Source of the DNA: F1-60-MAGs149 sp037133755 | GTDB lineage: Bacteria; Actinomycetota; Thermoleophilia; Gaiellales; F1-60-MAGs149 | Assembly (NCBI GenBank): GCA_037133755.1 | Contig: JBAXNN010000021.1 | Coordinates: 1 to 16,861 of the forward strand | Reading direction: 5' to 3' | Length of the DNA stretch: 16,861 bases | Shown here: positions 1 through 8,572 of the stretch, piece after piece | Position numbering within the stretch: the stretch's first letter is position 1 | Layout: the number at the start of each line of letters is the position of its first letter | The notes under the pieces: model-generated | What the model was told of the DNA's origin: nothing | What the model saw: only the letters and a program-made list of their open reading frames with translations | Databases searched by the model: none | Translations under genes and position numbers: made by a program

Positions 1-2
1 CT

Positions 3-443
3 CCTTGGGGTAAAGCTGTGAGCAAGAAAGCACAAGAAGGTGGCGGCTGGCTAACTTGGGTTTTTGCAACTGAAGATATTTCAAAGGTTGAAGAGAAGTT
101 TGGACGCCCTGCAATCGAAGGTCACCGCACACGCCCAGATGGCACCGATCTTAAGTGGAAGCAAATCGGAGTTAATGAAATTACCGACTCTCGCGAACTT
201 CCATTCTTTATTCAATGGTTAACCGCTGATCACCCATCACAAGATGGAAAGGCAGTTGCTGCAATTGAGAAGATTACGATCGCTGACACTGAGCAGCTTT
301 CAGACTCATGGTTTAAGACAGAGATTCTTGCTGGATTAAATGGCACAGGTATTGAGTTCATTGACCCATCAACAAATGATGGGGAATCAGGGATAGTTGC
401 AGTTCACTTAACGACACCAACAGGATCTGTAGTTCTCGACTAG
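3..443 (+). CDS. VOC/glyoxalase-like domain protein, 3' part (5' end outside window)
   Basis: The open frame continues upstream of the window edge. The codons before the first available GTG (position 18) read P-W-G-K-A, in keeping with the protein, so that GTG is probably internal and about 146 codons are visible. The visible part looks like the C-terminal half of a glyoxalase-like (VOC superfamily) protein. It has a GGGWLTWVFAT strand, a region with FFIQWLTADHP, and a final beta-rich stretch ending in SVVLD. I see no catalytic residues that would name a substrate. It has no evident link to sugar metabolism and is best read as the chromosomal neighbour that marks the left border of the polysaccharide cluster. 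Its stop codon is 30 bp before the preferred start of the next gene. The family call is moderately sure; the function is unknown. Confidence 0.6.
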   Translation, partial: PWGKAVSKKAQEGGGWLTWVFATEDISKVEEKFGRPAIEGHRTRPDGTDLKWKQIGVNEITDSRELPFFIQWLTADHPSQDGKAVAAIEKITIADTEQLSDSWFKTEILAGLNGTGIEFIDPSTNDGESGIVAVHLTTPTGSVVLD

Positions 444-473
444 AAGTTTAATTTGAAAAGAATAGAGAGACAT

Positions 474-1064
474 ATGGCAGTCAGGATCGCACAGAATGCT
501 TCTGTCTCGGACGATGCCGTGCTCGCAGATAATGCCTCTGTTTGGGACTTCTCACAGGTCCGCGAAAATGCGAGCATTGGTGAGAATACAATTATAGGAA
601 GTTATGTGTACATAGACGCAAACGTCGAAATTGGGAAGAATTGCAAAATCCAAAATAGAGCTCTTGTGTATGACCCGGCCATTATTCACGATGGTGTTTT
701 TATTGGCCCAGGTGCCATTCTGACTAATGACAAAAATCCGAGGTCAGTATCAGTATCAGGGGATATCAAAGGCACTGCGGATTGGGACAAGGTAGGCGTA
801 CAGATTCTTGAAGGAGCTTCGATTGGATCTGGGGCTATTTGTGTTGCACCTGTAAAAATTGGCAAGTGGGCTTTAGTGGGTGCAGGAGCTGTAGTAACAA
901 AAGATGTTTCCGATTTTGCGTTAGTTGTTGGAAACCCTGCGGTTCAAGTTGCTTGGGTTGGAAAGGCTGGCAAAAAACTCGAAACTGATAACGGGACAGA
1001 TTTTAAATGTCCCGTGTTGGGAACGAAATTTCAACTTTTAGATGGAAAATTAGTAGAGAATTAG
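474..1064 (+). CDS. wbpD: WbpD-like UDP-3-amino-sugar-uronate N-acetyltransferase (hexapeptide repeat)
   Basis: Left-handed beta-helix acyltransferase of 196 residues, predicted to acetylate the 3-amino group of UDP-GlcNAc3NA with acetyl-CoA to give UDP-GlcNAc3NAcA. Hexapeptide repeats run through residues 8-150 (for example ASIGENTIIG and GASIGSGAICVAPVKIG). The family-typical TNDKNPRS lies at residues 84-91 and the closing VVGNPA at 151-156, followed by a short tail with one cysteine. I chose ATG 474 because its product starts MAVRIAQNASV, as WbpD proteins usually do, and a purine-rich AGAGAGA lies just upstream. An in-frame TTG at 453 would add seven residues and has weaker support. The stop is 3 bp before the aminotransferase start, so the two are probably cotranscribed. 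WbpD is the last of the four enzymes of this pathway although its gene comes first here. Confidence 0.85.
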   Translation: MAVRIAQNASVSDDAVLADNASVWDFSQVRENASIGENTIIGSYVYIDANVEIGKNCKIQNRALVYDPAIIHDGVFIGPGAILTNDKNPRSVSVSGDIKGTADWDKVGVQILEGASIGSGAICVAPVKIGKWALVGAGAVVTKDVSDFALVVGNPAVQVAWVGKAGKKLETDNGTDFKCPVLGTKFQLLDGKLVEN

Positions 1065-1067
1065 ATC

Positions 1068-2147
1068 ATGACGATGATCCCTGTGGCCAAACCCGAAATA
1101 GGTAGAGCTGAACGTAAAGCTGTTGATCGGGTTATGAGATCTGGTTTACTCGCCCAGGGTCCAGAAGTCAGTAATTTTGAAAAAGAGTTTTCGAGAATAG
1201 TTGGCGATCGTGAATGCGTGGCTGTTAATTCTGGAACTTCTGCATTGCACATTGCCCTGCTTTCTTTGGGGATAGGAAAGGGCGACGAAGTAATCGTTCC
1301 ATCATTCACTTTTGCTGCTACTGCCAACTCGGTCGCATTGACAGGCGCAACACCAGTCTTTGTCGACATTAATCCACAAACTTTTTGTATCGATCCGATT
1401 GCAATAGCTAAAGCGATCACTCCTAAAACTAAAGCCATACAAGTTGTACACCTTTATGGCCTACCAGCCGAAATGCCCGCGATAATGAAACTAGCAAAGA
1501 AACATAAGTTATTGGTTATCGAAGATGCTGCACAAGCTCATCTAGCAAGCATTGAGGGAACTCCGGTGGGCACTTTTGGAGATGCCGCTGCTTTTTCTTT
1601 CTATCCGACAAAAAATATGACCTCAGGTGAAGGTGGGATGATTGTATTTAAGGATTCTTCAGCAGCGCGTACCGCTCGTCTATACCGTAATCAAGGCATG
1701 GAGAAGCGTTATGAAAATGAAATTGTTGGCTTCAACTTAAGAATGACTGACATTCATGCAGCAATTGGACGAGTTCAACTGTCACAGCTAGAGGGAAGAA
1801 CTGAAAAGAGACAAGAAAACGCTGCCTACCTTTCAAAGCATCTATCCGAATATGTTGCGGTACCCGCAGTTCCAGAAGGTTACTCACATGTCTTTCATCA
1901 ATACACGATCAAAATTCGAGGAGATAGAGACAAATTCGCGAATAAATTAACGGAGTTAGGTGTCGGAAGTGGTGTTTACTATCCGATTCCGGTGCATGAG
2001 TTGCCTGCATTTGGAAAGAAAAAAAAGTTATCAAATACATCTACGGTTTGTAATGAAGTGCTTTCCCTGCCGGTACACCCTTTGCTATCACAAAAAGATT
2101 TGAAAAAGATTGTGATAGCAGTTAAAAAAGCTAGTTTAGAAAACTAA
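1068..2147 (+). CDS. wbpE: WbpE-like PLP-dependent sugar aminotransferase (DegT/DnrJ/EryC1/StrS family)
   Basis: Full-length (359 residues) type I PLP aminotransferase of the sensory-transduction/sugar class. It shows NSGTSALHIAL (residues 54-64, phosphate-binding region), PSFTFAATANSV (78-89), the cofactor aspartate in EDAAQAH (152-158), and the Schiff-base lysine K182 in SFYPTKNMTSGEGG. This last motif is typical of enzymes acting on UDP-3-keto-N-acetylglucuronate or on perosamine precursors. Given its place next to WbpB- and WbpA-like genes, the predicted reaction is glutamate-dependent amination of the UDP-3-keto-GlcNAcA made by the next gene product. ATG 1068 starts 3 bp after the previous stop; ATG 1074, two codons later, is equally possible. 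The stop abuts the next start with no gap, which implies translational coupling. Confidence 0.87.
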   Translation: MTMIPVAKPEIGRAERKAVDRVMRSGLLAQGPEVSNFEKEFSRIVGDRECVAVNSGTSALHIALLSLGIGKGDEVIVPSFTFAATANSVALTGATPVFVDINPQTFCIDPIAIAKAITPKTKAIQVVHLYGLPAEMPAIMKLAKKHKLLVIEDAAQAHLASIEGTPVGTFGDAAAFSFYPTKNMTSGEGGMIVFKDSSAARTARLYRNQGMEKRYENEIVGFNLRMTDIHAAIGRVQLSQLEGRTEKRQENAAYLSKHLSEYVAVPAVPEGYSHVFHQYTIKIRGDRDKFANKLTELGVGSGVYYPIPVHELPAFGKKKKLSNTSTVCNEVLSLPVHPLLSQKDLKKIVIAVKKASLEN

Positions 2148-3128
2148 ATGGTAAAACTAAGGGCTGCTCTAATTGGTTATGGTGCGATGGGAAAAAACCA
2201 CGCACGAATTTTGAATTCACTCGATAACGTTGATCTTGTGGCGGTTTTAGACCCAGGTATTTCCCCAAGCACTTCAAATTTGCCATTTGTTTCGAGTCTT
2301 GACGACTTGATTCACCTAGAGCCTGATTATTGCGTGATCGCGACGCCAACGATCACACACGAAGAGATCGCGATAAAACTTGCGGAAAACGGCATAAATA
2401 TTTTTATTGAAAAGCCAATTGCTATTTCGTCTGACACCGCAACAAGAATAATTGCTTCGGTAGAGAAAAATGGTTTGGTTGGTGCGGTAGGGCATATTGA
2501 AAGATTTAACGCTTCATTGATTGAGGCAAAGCGCCGAATTAAACAGGGGCAACTTGGAGATGTCTATCAGATTTCTACCCGACGCCTTGGACCATTTCCT
2601 GCTCGAGTAACCGACGTAGGAGTTACTATCGATTTAGCAACTCATGATATCGACCTCACAAAGTGGATATCAGACTCTACGTATGAATCTATATGCGCTC
2701 ACTCGGCTATTCGATCTGGTCGAAACAATGAAGATCTCATTTCGGTTGTCGGAAAACTAAGAAATGGAATTATCACCAGCCATAATGTGAATTGGTTAAG
2801 CCCACTAAAGGAACGAAAGACAATTATTACAGGAGAAAAAGGAACTTTCGTTGCCGATACTTTGCGATCAGACTTAACCTTCTATGAAAACGGAAGCATA
2901 GTAAACACTCAACGAGAGATCGCGCACTTTAAAGGAGTAACTCAAGGCGAAACTACGATTTTTGCATTTGAGCGTCCAGAGGCATTATTGGTAGAGCACC
3001 TAGAGTTTATAAACGCTCTAAATGGCTTAGCCTCAAACATCGTAACACTGGGTGAAGCTTTAGAAACTATTCGAGTTGCCGAAGCTATCGCTACAAGCGC
3101 AAAAGAAGGCTTGGTAATCGAATTATGA
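2148..3128 (+). CDS. wbpB: WbpB-like Gfo/Idh/MocA oxidoreductase (UDP-GlcNAcA 3-dehydrogenase)
   Basis: NAD-dependent dehydrogenase of 326 residues with the two-domain Gfo/Idh/MocA layout. An N-terminal Rossmann motif, IGYGAMGKNH, is at residues 9-18. The family-defining EKP is at 88-90 in NIFIEKPIAIS. GHIERFN is at 115-121, and the catalytic-region D162 and H166 lie in TIDLATHDIDL. The predicted reaction is oxidation of C3 of UDP-GlcNAcA to the 3-keto sugar used by the aminotransferase encoded directly upstream. In the Pseudomonas system WbpB and WbpE are coupled through 2-oxoglutarate recycling of NAD; whether that holds here cannot be read from sequence. The ATG follows the upstream TAA with no gap, and the stop overlaps the next start as ATGA. 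The family is firm; the exact substrate (UDP-GlcNAc or UDP-GlcNAcA) is inferred from context. Confidence 0.84.
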   Translation: MVKLRAALIGYGAMGKNHARILNSLDNVDLVAVLDPGISPSTSNLPFVSSLDDLIHLEPDYCVIATPTITHEEIAIKLAENGINIFIEKPIAISSDTATRIIASVEKNGLVGAVGHIERFNASLIEAKRRIKQGQLGDVYQISTRRLGPFPARVTDVGVTIDLATHDIDLTKWISDSTYESICAHSAIRSGRNNEDLISVVGKLRNGIITSHNVNWLSPLKERKTIITGEKGTFVADTLRSDLTFYENGSIVNTQREIAHFKGVTQGETTIFAFERPEALLVEHLEFINALNGLASNIVTLGEALETIRVAEAIATSAKEGLVIEL

Positions 3129-4366
3129 AAATCTGCGTGATTGGTTTAGGAAAAATCGGTCTGCCGCTTGCCGTTCATTTCGCAAAAATGGGAAATTCCG
3201 TAATCGGTTCAGATATCAACAAAGCAACTGTTGATCTCATCAATTCAGGAAATGAACCCTTTCCTGAAGAGGAAAACCTCCAACAGTTTCTTGATGAGGT
3301 CATAAGGAGTAAAAAACTTTCGGCGACAACAGACAACATAGATGCAGTCTCTAAGTCAGATATTGTCATTGTTGTAGTGCCGTTATTTGTGGATGCCATT
3401 GCCAATCCAGACTTCAAGGCTATGGATGCTGTGACAAGAGATATCGGAAAAGCGCTCAGAAAAGGAATGTTGATTTCTTATGAAACAACTCTTCCCATAG
3501 GAACAACTAGAGAAAGATTCTTACCGGTATTAGAAGAGCTATCTGGACTTAAGGTTGGAATTGACTTTAATTTGGTTTTCTCACCTGAGCGCGTTTTAAC
3601 TGGGAGAGTCTTCTCGGACTTGAGGAAGTATCCCAAGATAGTTGGTGGCGTTACGGAATCTTGCACACAGGCGGGGGTTGAGTTTTACTCAAGAGCCATC
3701 GAATTTGACGTTCGGAATGACTTGCCTAAGCCCAATGGGGTGTGGGCAATGGATTCCAGCGAGTCATCGGAGTTTGTAAAACTTGCTGAAACGACTTATC
3801 GAGACGTGAACATTGGTCTCGCAAATCAATTCGCCAAATTCGCACTGAATCACGATTTGGACATCCGAAGCATTATTTCGGCATCTAATTCGCAGCCATA
3901 TTCGCATATTCATACCCCAGGTATTTCAGTCGGCGGGCATTGCATTCCAATTTATCCGCAGTTCTACTTATGGAACGACCCGGAAGCGACAATTGTCCGA
4001 GCTGCCCGCGACGCCAATAAGAGCATGCCAGAATTCTTTGTTGAGAAGCTGGAAGAGAAAATAGGAAAATTACAAGGTAAGTCTATTTTGGTACTTGGTG
4101 TGAGTTACCGAGATAAAGTAAAGGAAACTGCTTTTACGGGCGCATATGATGTACGAGACGCGCTGCTTGCGCGCAACGCTATTCCATTTTTTACCGATCC
4201 TCTATACAGCCAGGAAGAATTAGCACACTTAGGGTTTACTGCAGAATTTGAATCAAATATGATCGAAGGAATCATTCTTCACACAGATCATGAGGAGTTT
4301 AAGGTCTTGGATGTTAGCGAATATCCGAATTTGAAAGCCGCCATAAATGGCAGAGATTTTGGCTAA
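3125..4366 (+). CDS. wbpA: WbpA-like UDP-N-acetylglucosamine 6-dehydrogenase (UDP-Glc/GDP-Man dehydrogenase family)
   Basis: Four-electron nucleotide-sugar 6-dehydrogenase of 413 residues, with all three family domains. The NAD-binding motif VIGLGKIGLPLA is at residues 5-16 with D30 at the end of beta-2. FSPERVLTG is at 152-160. The central helix SSEFVKLAETTYRDVNI (214-230) carries K219 and N229. The catalytic cysteine is C273 in SVGGHCIPIYPQF, and the C-terminal domain starts near ILVLGVSYRDKVKE. The FSPERVL(T/P)G form and overall length fit the UDP-HexNAc (WbpA/WecC) group better than UDP-glucose dehydrogenase. Predicted role: the first step, UDP-GlcNAc to UDP-GlcNAcA with two NAD. The ATG overlaps the preceding TGA. 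A 69-bp gap follows, the largest break within this plus-strand block. Confidence 0.86.
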   Translation: MKICVIGLGKIGLPLAVHFAKMGNSVIGSDINKATVDLINSGNEPFPEEENLQQFLDEVIRSKKLSATTDNIDAVSKSDIVIVVVPLFVDAIANPDFKAMDAVTRDIGKALRKGMLISYETTLPIGTTRERFLPVLEELSGLKVGIDFNLVFSPERVLTGRVFSDLRKYPKIVGGVTESCTQAGVEFYSRAIEFDVRNDLPKPNGVWAMDSSESSEFVKLAETTYRDVNIGLANQFAKFALNHDLDIRSIISASNSQPYSHIHTPGISVGGHCIPIYPQFYLWNDPEATIVRAARDANKSMPEFFVEKLEEKIGKLQGKSILVLGVSYRDKVKETAFTGAYDVRDALLARNAIPFFTDPLYSQEELAHLGFTAEFESNMIEGIILHTDHEEFKVLDVSEYPNLKAAINGRDFG

Positions 4367-4435
4367 CGCAGAGTTCATATTTGGTGATTCAGTACAGATT
4401 TTGTCTTGGCATAGAAAAGTGAGGTGTGACTGACT

Positions 4436-6235
4436 ATGTGCGGAATTGACATTCAATACGACCTAACCCACGATAATAATTTCAAGCCAAACAGATTCAT
4501 GACACATAGAGGGCCAGACTACTTCGACACATTAATCAAAGAAGATGGAGCGCTGAAGCTTTCCCATTGGCGACTGAGCATTATTGATTTAGACGAGAGA
4601 TCAAACCAGCCATTTCAATCACATGACAAGCGTTTCACAATAGTTTTCAACGGTGAAATTTACAATTATCTTGAACTTCGAAAGCAGTTCATCTCGGAAG
4701 GAATTGTTTTTCATACAAACTCTGATACTGAAGTTTTGATGGTTTTTATAGAAAAACTAGGCTTCGGCAACCTTCACCAGTTAGAAGGAATGTTCTCATT
4801 TGCAGTGTGGGACGAAAAAACTAAAAAGTTAACTATAGTTCGAGATAGATTTGGAATCAAACCCTTGTATTGGCGTTTAGATGACACGAAATTAGAAATT
4901 GGATCAGAAATAAAACAAGTGCTACCGTCAAAGCCAAAGTTTAATCTAGCGAGAGTCCTTGATTACTTGGAATCTGGGCTTTCAGATTTTTCAGAAGAAA
5001 CACTTTTTGATGGAGTTTTCCAGGTGGAACCAGGCTGCTTGATCGAATTTAGTATTTGTGATTCTGTTACTTTCAGTAAAGCACAATGGTTCGACCGGAA
5101 TAAAACTACAGAGATTAGGGAGTCGTTCGAAGATCTATTTGAAGAAAGCATAGATAAGCATTTCAGATCAGATGTTGAAATAGGCAGTTGCTTGTCGGGA
5201 GGGCTAGATTCATCGGCAATTGTTGCAGCATCAGCCGCAAGGTCAGAACCTGGCGAATTTAAGACATTTACCGCAGTTTTCCCTGGTTCTTCTGTGGATG
5301 AATCCAGAAAAGCAACACTAGTAAGTGATTTTTGTAGGACTAACCATTTTGAAGTTCAAGTGAATCCATTTAGTTTATTGGACCAGATCGAAAATCTAAC
5401 ATGGCATCACGACGAGCCGACTGGGTCGTCAAGCATGTATGCACAATGGAGAGTATTTGAAGAGGCTGCAAATCGTAACGTCAAAGTCATGCTTGATGGG
5501 CAAGGAGCTGATGAGGTTTTAGGTGGCTACCATTCCATTTTCCCATATCTATCTTTGGAACAAGAAAGCCACATCAACTTCGAAAAACTAAAGCAGGGTG
5601 CTTTCAATCGAGTGCTGAGAATCAAAAATGCTCTAGCGAGAACAGAATTTTCAACAAAATTGCATCTAATTGACTCTTGGCTAAACCCTGATTTGCTTGA
5701 ACTGGATAACAGTAGAAAGAATGGTTGGACGAATGCCTTAGAATCGAGGGGATTCAATGAACCGAAATCCGTAAAGGAATTTTGCAGTGTAATGACTTAT
5801 GCAGTCAGTCTCCCCATGCTCCTTCATTCAGAAGATAGGAATAGTATGGCGCATGGGATTGAAGCAAGAGTGCCATTCCTGGGTTCAAAAATTTCTACTT
5901 ATTCCCTGAATTTGGATTCGAGCTCGCGACTAAACTCTACCCTCACCAAACTTCCAGTAAGAGAATATCTCATGGGAAGAGTCCCAGGCGAAATTTACTT
6001 GGAGCCAAAGAAATTAGGGTTTGCTACCCCAGAACAGGAATGGTTTAAGGGAATTCTTTCGGATAGGGTGGAGAAGTTGTTTCTAGAAGCCATGAATGAA
6101 TTTCCAGAATTCTTTGACCGCGAAAAATCCATAAAGTTGTTTCGGGATCGCATGACAGGCAGAGTGAGTTGGGACTTCACTATCTGGCGGATTCTATCTT
6201 TTTCTGCCTGGGTAAAAGTTTTTGATGTAACTTGA
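4436..6235 (+). CDS. asnB: AsnB-like glutamine amidotransferase 1 (probable sugar-uronate amidase-forming enzyme)
   Basis: Asparagine-synthetase (glutamine-hydrolysing) family protein of 599 residues. The start is fixed by the N-terminal nucleophile Cys2 of MCGI. The class II glutaminase domain shows THRGPD, WRLSIIDL, NGEIYNY (72-78) and SDTEVL. The ATP-pyrophosphatase domain has SGGLDSS at 254-260, DGQGADEVLGGY (354-365), EDRNSMAHGIEARVPFL (466-482) and KKLGFATP (525-532). All expected catalytic motifs are intact. In O-antigen loci such enzymes (WbpS and WbmI types) convert hexuronic acid carboxylates to amides, and that role is inferred here; true asparagine synthesis is the alternative. 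A GAGG at 4421-4424 is a plausible ribosome site. It begins 69 bp after the dehydrogenase gene, and its 3' end overlaps the convergent glycosyltransferase gene by 42 bp. Confidence 0.83.
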   Translation: MCGIDIQYDLTHDNNFKPNRFMTHRGPDYFDTLIKEDGALKLSHWRLSIIDLDERSNQPFQSHDKRFTIVFNGEIYNYLELRKQFISEGIVFHTNSDTEVLMVFIEKLGFGNLHQLEGMFSFAVWDEKTKKLTIVRDRFGIKPLYWRLDDTKLEIGSEIKQVLPSKPKFNLARVLDYLESGLSDFSEETLFDGVFQVEPGCLIEFSICDSVTFSKAQWFDRNKTTEIRESFEDLFEESIDKHFRSDVEIGSCLSGGLDSSAIVAASAARSEPGEFKTFTAVFPGSSVDESRKATLVSDFCRTNHFEVQVNPFSLLDQIENLTWHHDEPTGSSSMYAQWRVFEEAANRNVKVMLDGQGADEVLGGYHSIFPYLSLEQESHINFEKLKQGAFNRVLRIKNALARTEFSTKLHLIDSWLNPDLLELDNSRKNGWTNALESRGFNEPKSVKEFCSVMTYAVSLPMLLHSEDRNSMAHGIEARVPFLGSKISTYSLNLDSSSRLNSTLTKLPVREYLMGRVPGEIYLEPKKLGFATPEQEWFKGILSDRVEKLFLEAMNEFPEFFDREKSIKLFRDRMTGRVSWDFTIWRILSFSAWVKVFDVT

Positions 6236-8572
6236 GAAAAGTTCACATAGATTAGAAAGCAACTTTAACAACTTCTCGAAAACAGGTACATACCAAGCGA
6301 ATCTGTACCTAATTCTAGGAGGGATTCTCCGCCAAAAAATCCTCACAGTCCGATAAGGATTTTTTTGTGTCCAATCCGAGTTCGACTCGGGTACATAGTT
6401 TGAAGGGAAAGACCTAAACACCTCGGCAACAGGCTTGGATTTTTTTGACTTGAATGATCCCAGATTCTCTCTAATCGTTTCATTGATTGATTCAATAAAC
6501 ACAGCCCTACTAAATTTCTGACTCATAACTATGTCTTCGTATGCGCGCTCAGTCATTATGATGATTGCCTCATCATTTGCGAGAAAGGATTCGAGAGCAT
6601 TTATATTTGAAAAGTCCTTTTCTAAAGGAAAGAAATGTACCCATGGTTCTAAAACACCGCTGTAGTGTCCAGAAAAAAGCACGAGTGCAGTCTTTGTTGA
6701 TATTGCTTCAAAAATTCGTGGTGAGATTTGGTTCATCAGACCCTCAATCTCCAAGCCACCTAAGTGCTTTCTCTCAAAATCCAAGTAGTCCATGTTTGAC
6801 TCTCTTTGGCTCAGAATCTCTAAGGATCCGTCATGATCAAAAATATTTGATCCACTTTCCGTTCCAAGTACAGCCCTACATTCTCCTAAAAATCTAAACC
6901 ACGAGTCACCATAAATGCGATCCAGATCTTCGGAAGAAATATTGAGCCTAAAATTTGAGCTTCCAAGTAGCTTCAGTGTTTCTTCTCCAATTCGCCACTT
7001 ATCAAAACCTAAACGGCCGTACCTATGACTTAACTTGCGGCCTCGATAACCTAAATCCCATTTACGATCCGGAAGTTCCTTCACAAAATCATCTTTCTCC
7101 CCTGGGGCAAAGGCAAATCCTGTTAGCACTTGCTTGAATTTCACGTTTTTGTCAACTAAAGAAGGGTAAACCCTACGTAAATTTACTGGGTTTACACAGG
7201 TGAATACCAAAGTGATACCTAAATCATGAATACTCTGTGCAGCAATATCAGTTTGATCGTACTCGTCTTGGAGAAATGCACATTTTAAACCCTTAAAGCT
7301 AGAAAATTTCTTTTTGAATCTCTTGGGTAAATGCCATTGATAGCAAAGCCGAACGGAATAGTGGGAAATAAGCACATCAAAAGAATTAAAGTCTCGAAAA
7401 TTCTTGATCCTAATACTAATGAAATGAACGTCACAATTCTTTAGTTGGGAAAGACTTAGAACATGCTCGCGAATAGTTTCAACAGAGAGACTAGCGGAGT
7501 CGTAAAGGACGCACACCCTCAATACCGGAAGATGACTGCGGTTCGGCACTCCCTGATGCCTAAGTAGTGCCTCGAGTTCTGAAAATCTGCTTTTATAAGT
7601 GTTGCTAGTTAGAATTTCACTAATTCGTTGAAACTCGCCTTCGTCAAATTCCGGAATAATCGTTCTTGGAATGAGGCTTGATATCTCATAAGCACCTGAT
7701 TTTTGGGCAAAAACTGAATCAATTGCCGAAGCGTAGACGGGTAAACCACATGCCAGATATTCGAAATATTTCAAGGGAAAGGAACCTTGCAACCAAGATT
7801 CATTCTTGAACGGTATCAGTCCTATCATGGCAGAGTTCATAGCACGCCTTAATTCATCTCCTCCAACTTGACCAAAAAACTCGACATTTTTTGGCTTTTT
7901 GTTAAGGACGCTTCTAGGCAAGTTAACAGGCCCATAAAAGTGAAAATTGTAGTCCTTATACACTTCGGCAAGTTCAGAGATAAAACTCCAGTCAATTCTT
8001 GCATTGACACCACCCTGAAACAAAAAAGTTTTTGAACGAGGTCCGAAATCTTCGAGATAAAATGTTGTCGGATCGTATGCATTTTGAATCACTCGGAGAG
8101 GCACATCTGGTCTAAGAACTTTGCGGATGTTTGACGCGACACCTTCACTCACTGCTATAACCAAATCCGCTCTTGACATTAATCGCAATAAATCGCCAAG
8201 ATACTCATCCATATTTAGTCTAGGAAAACTCGAGTTCAAATAGTCCTCAGTTGCGTGGTGAATCAGAAACCCCCGATTCCGGGGTATGACTTCGGAATAG
8301 ATTGAGCCGTAGTTCCAAAACAAAATCCGTTGATCAGAGTTGATGATACCTTTCAAATATTTTTGTTCAAAAGCTTCAGGACCGCCATAGAGCAAAGTAA
8401 TACCCTCGAGCCCTTCAATATTTTTCATCCCATCATGTTGGGGCTGAACCAAAACTGTCTTAATCCCAGAATCTCGAAGCATTCGAGACCAATGGAACCT
8501 ATTAGCATGAGGTTCATTACTTAAGTCCGACTCAGTGAGAATTACAACAACGTCGAAATTATCCTTCAACAC
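6194..8572 (-). CDS. Fused double glycosyltransferase (two GT-B units in one chain)
   Basis: A 792-residue protein with two glycosyltransferase-like halves. The N-terminal half (about 1-345) has FWNYGSIYSEVIP, HHATEDYL, SRADLVIAVSEGV and the GT4-type donor-site motif PLKYFEYLACGLPVYAS (266-282). A second unit starts near residue 350 (VLRVCVLYDSASLSVETI). It carries QDEYDQT, WDLGYRGRKL (505-514), RIYGDSWFRFLGEC, LGTESGSNIFD, ISPRIFEA (616-623) and YSGVLEPWVHFFPLEKDFSN, a pattern I recognise from a widespread GT-B polysaccharide transferase family. The last 55 residues are strongly basic with an amphipathic segment, perhaps for membrane contact. The start is GTG at 8570-8572, overlapping the 2-epimerase stop by one base, so translation is probably coupled. 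Coupling to the 2-epimerase suggests that one half transfers the manno-configured uronate. Donors and acceptors are unknown. Confidence 0.8.
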   Translation of the reverse strand: MLKDNFDVVVILTESDLSNEPHANRFHWSRMLRDSGIKTVLVQPQHDGMKNIEGLEGITLLYGGPEAFEQKYLKGIINSDQRILFWNYGSIYSEVIPRNRGFLIHHATEDYLNSSFPRLNMDEYLGDLLRLMSRADLVIAVSEGVASNIRKVLRPDVPLRVIQNAYDPTTFYLEDFGPRSKTFLFQGGVNARIDWSFISELAEVYKDYNFHFYGPVNLPRSVLNKKPKNVEFFGQVGGDELRRAMNSAMIGLIPFKNESWLQGSFPLKYFEYLACGLPVYASAIDSVFAQKSGAYEISSLIPRTIIPEFDEGEFQRISEILTSNTYKSRFSELEALLRHQGVPNRSHLPVLRVCVLYDSASLSVETIREHVLSLSQLKNCDVHFISIRIKNFRDFNSFDVLISHYSVRLCYQWHLPKRFKKKFSSFKGLKCAFLQDEYDQTDIAAQSIHDLGITLVFTCVNPVNLRRVYPSLVDKNVKFKQVLTGFAFAPGEKDDFVKELPDRKWDLGYRGRKLSHRYGRLGFDKWRIGEETLKLLGSSNFRLNISSEDLDRIYGDSWFRFLGECRAVLGTESGSNIFDHDGSLEILSQRESNMDYLDFERKHLGGLEIEGLMNQISPRIFEAISTKTALVLFSGHYSGVLEPWVHFFPLEKDFSNINALESFLANDEAIIIMTERAYEDIVMSQKFSRAVFIESINETIRENLGSFKSKKSKPVAEVFRSFPSNYVPESNSDWTQKNPYRTVRIFWRRIPPRIRYRFAWYVPVFEKLLKLLSNLCELFSSYIKNFYPGRKR
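6284..6366. terminator. Run of weak hairpins, possible termination zone between convergent genes
   Basis: Three inverted repeats follow the stop of the 4436-6235 gene: AGGTACA/TGTACCT (6284-6290, 6304-6310), GGAG/CTCC (6318-6330) and AAAAAATCCT/AGGATTTTTT (6334-6343, 6356-6365). The last ends in seven T on the plus strand and, being symmetric, also in a T-run on the minus strand. All lie inside the 3' coding region of the convergent glycosyltransferase gene, and the stems are AT-rich. This is weak evidence. Confidence 0.22.

Noticed and set aside
453..473. TTG start seven codons upstream for the acetyltransferase
   Set aside because: ATG 474 gives the N terminus usual for the family. The TTG extension adds residues not expected in WbpD proteins.
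1061..1438. 125-codon minus-strand open frame opposite the aminotransferase gene
   Set aside because: It lies wholly antisense to a gene with intact catalytic motifs and its product has no recognisable domain; it is a shadow frame.
4367..4435. Possible promoter in the 69-bp gap before the first amidotransferase gene
   Set aside because: TACAGA- and TAGAAA-like boxes exist, but none has a properly spaced -35 partner; too weak to call.
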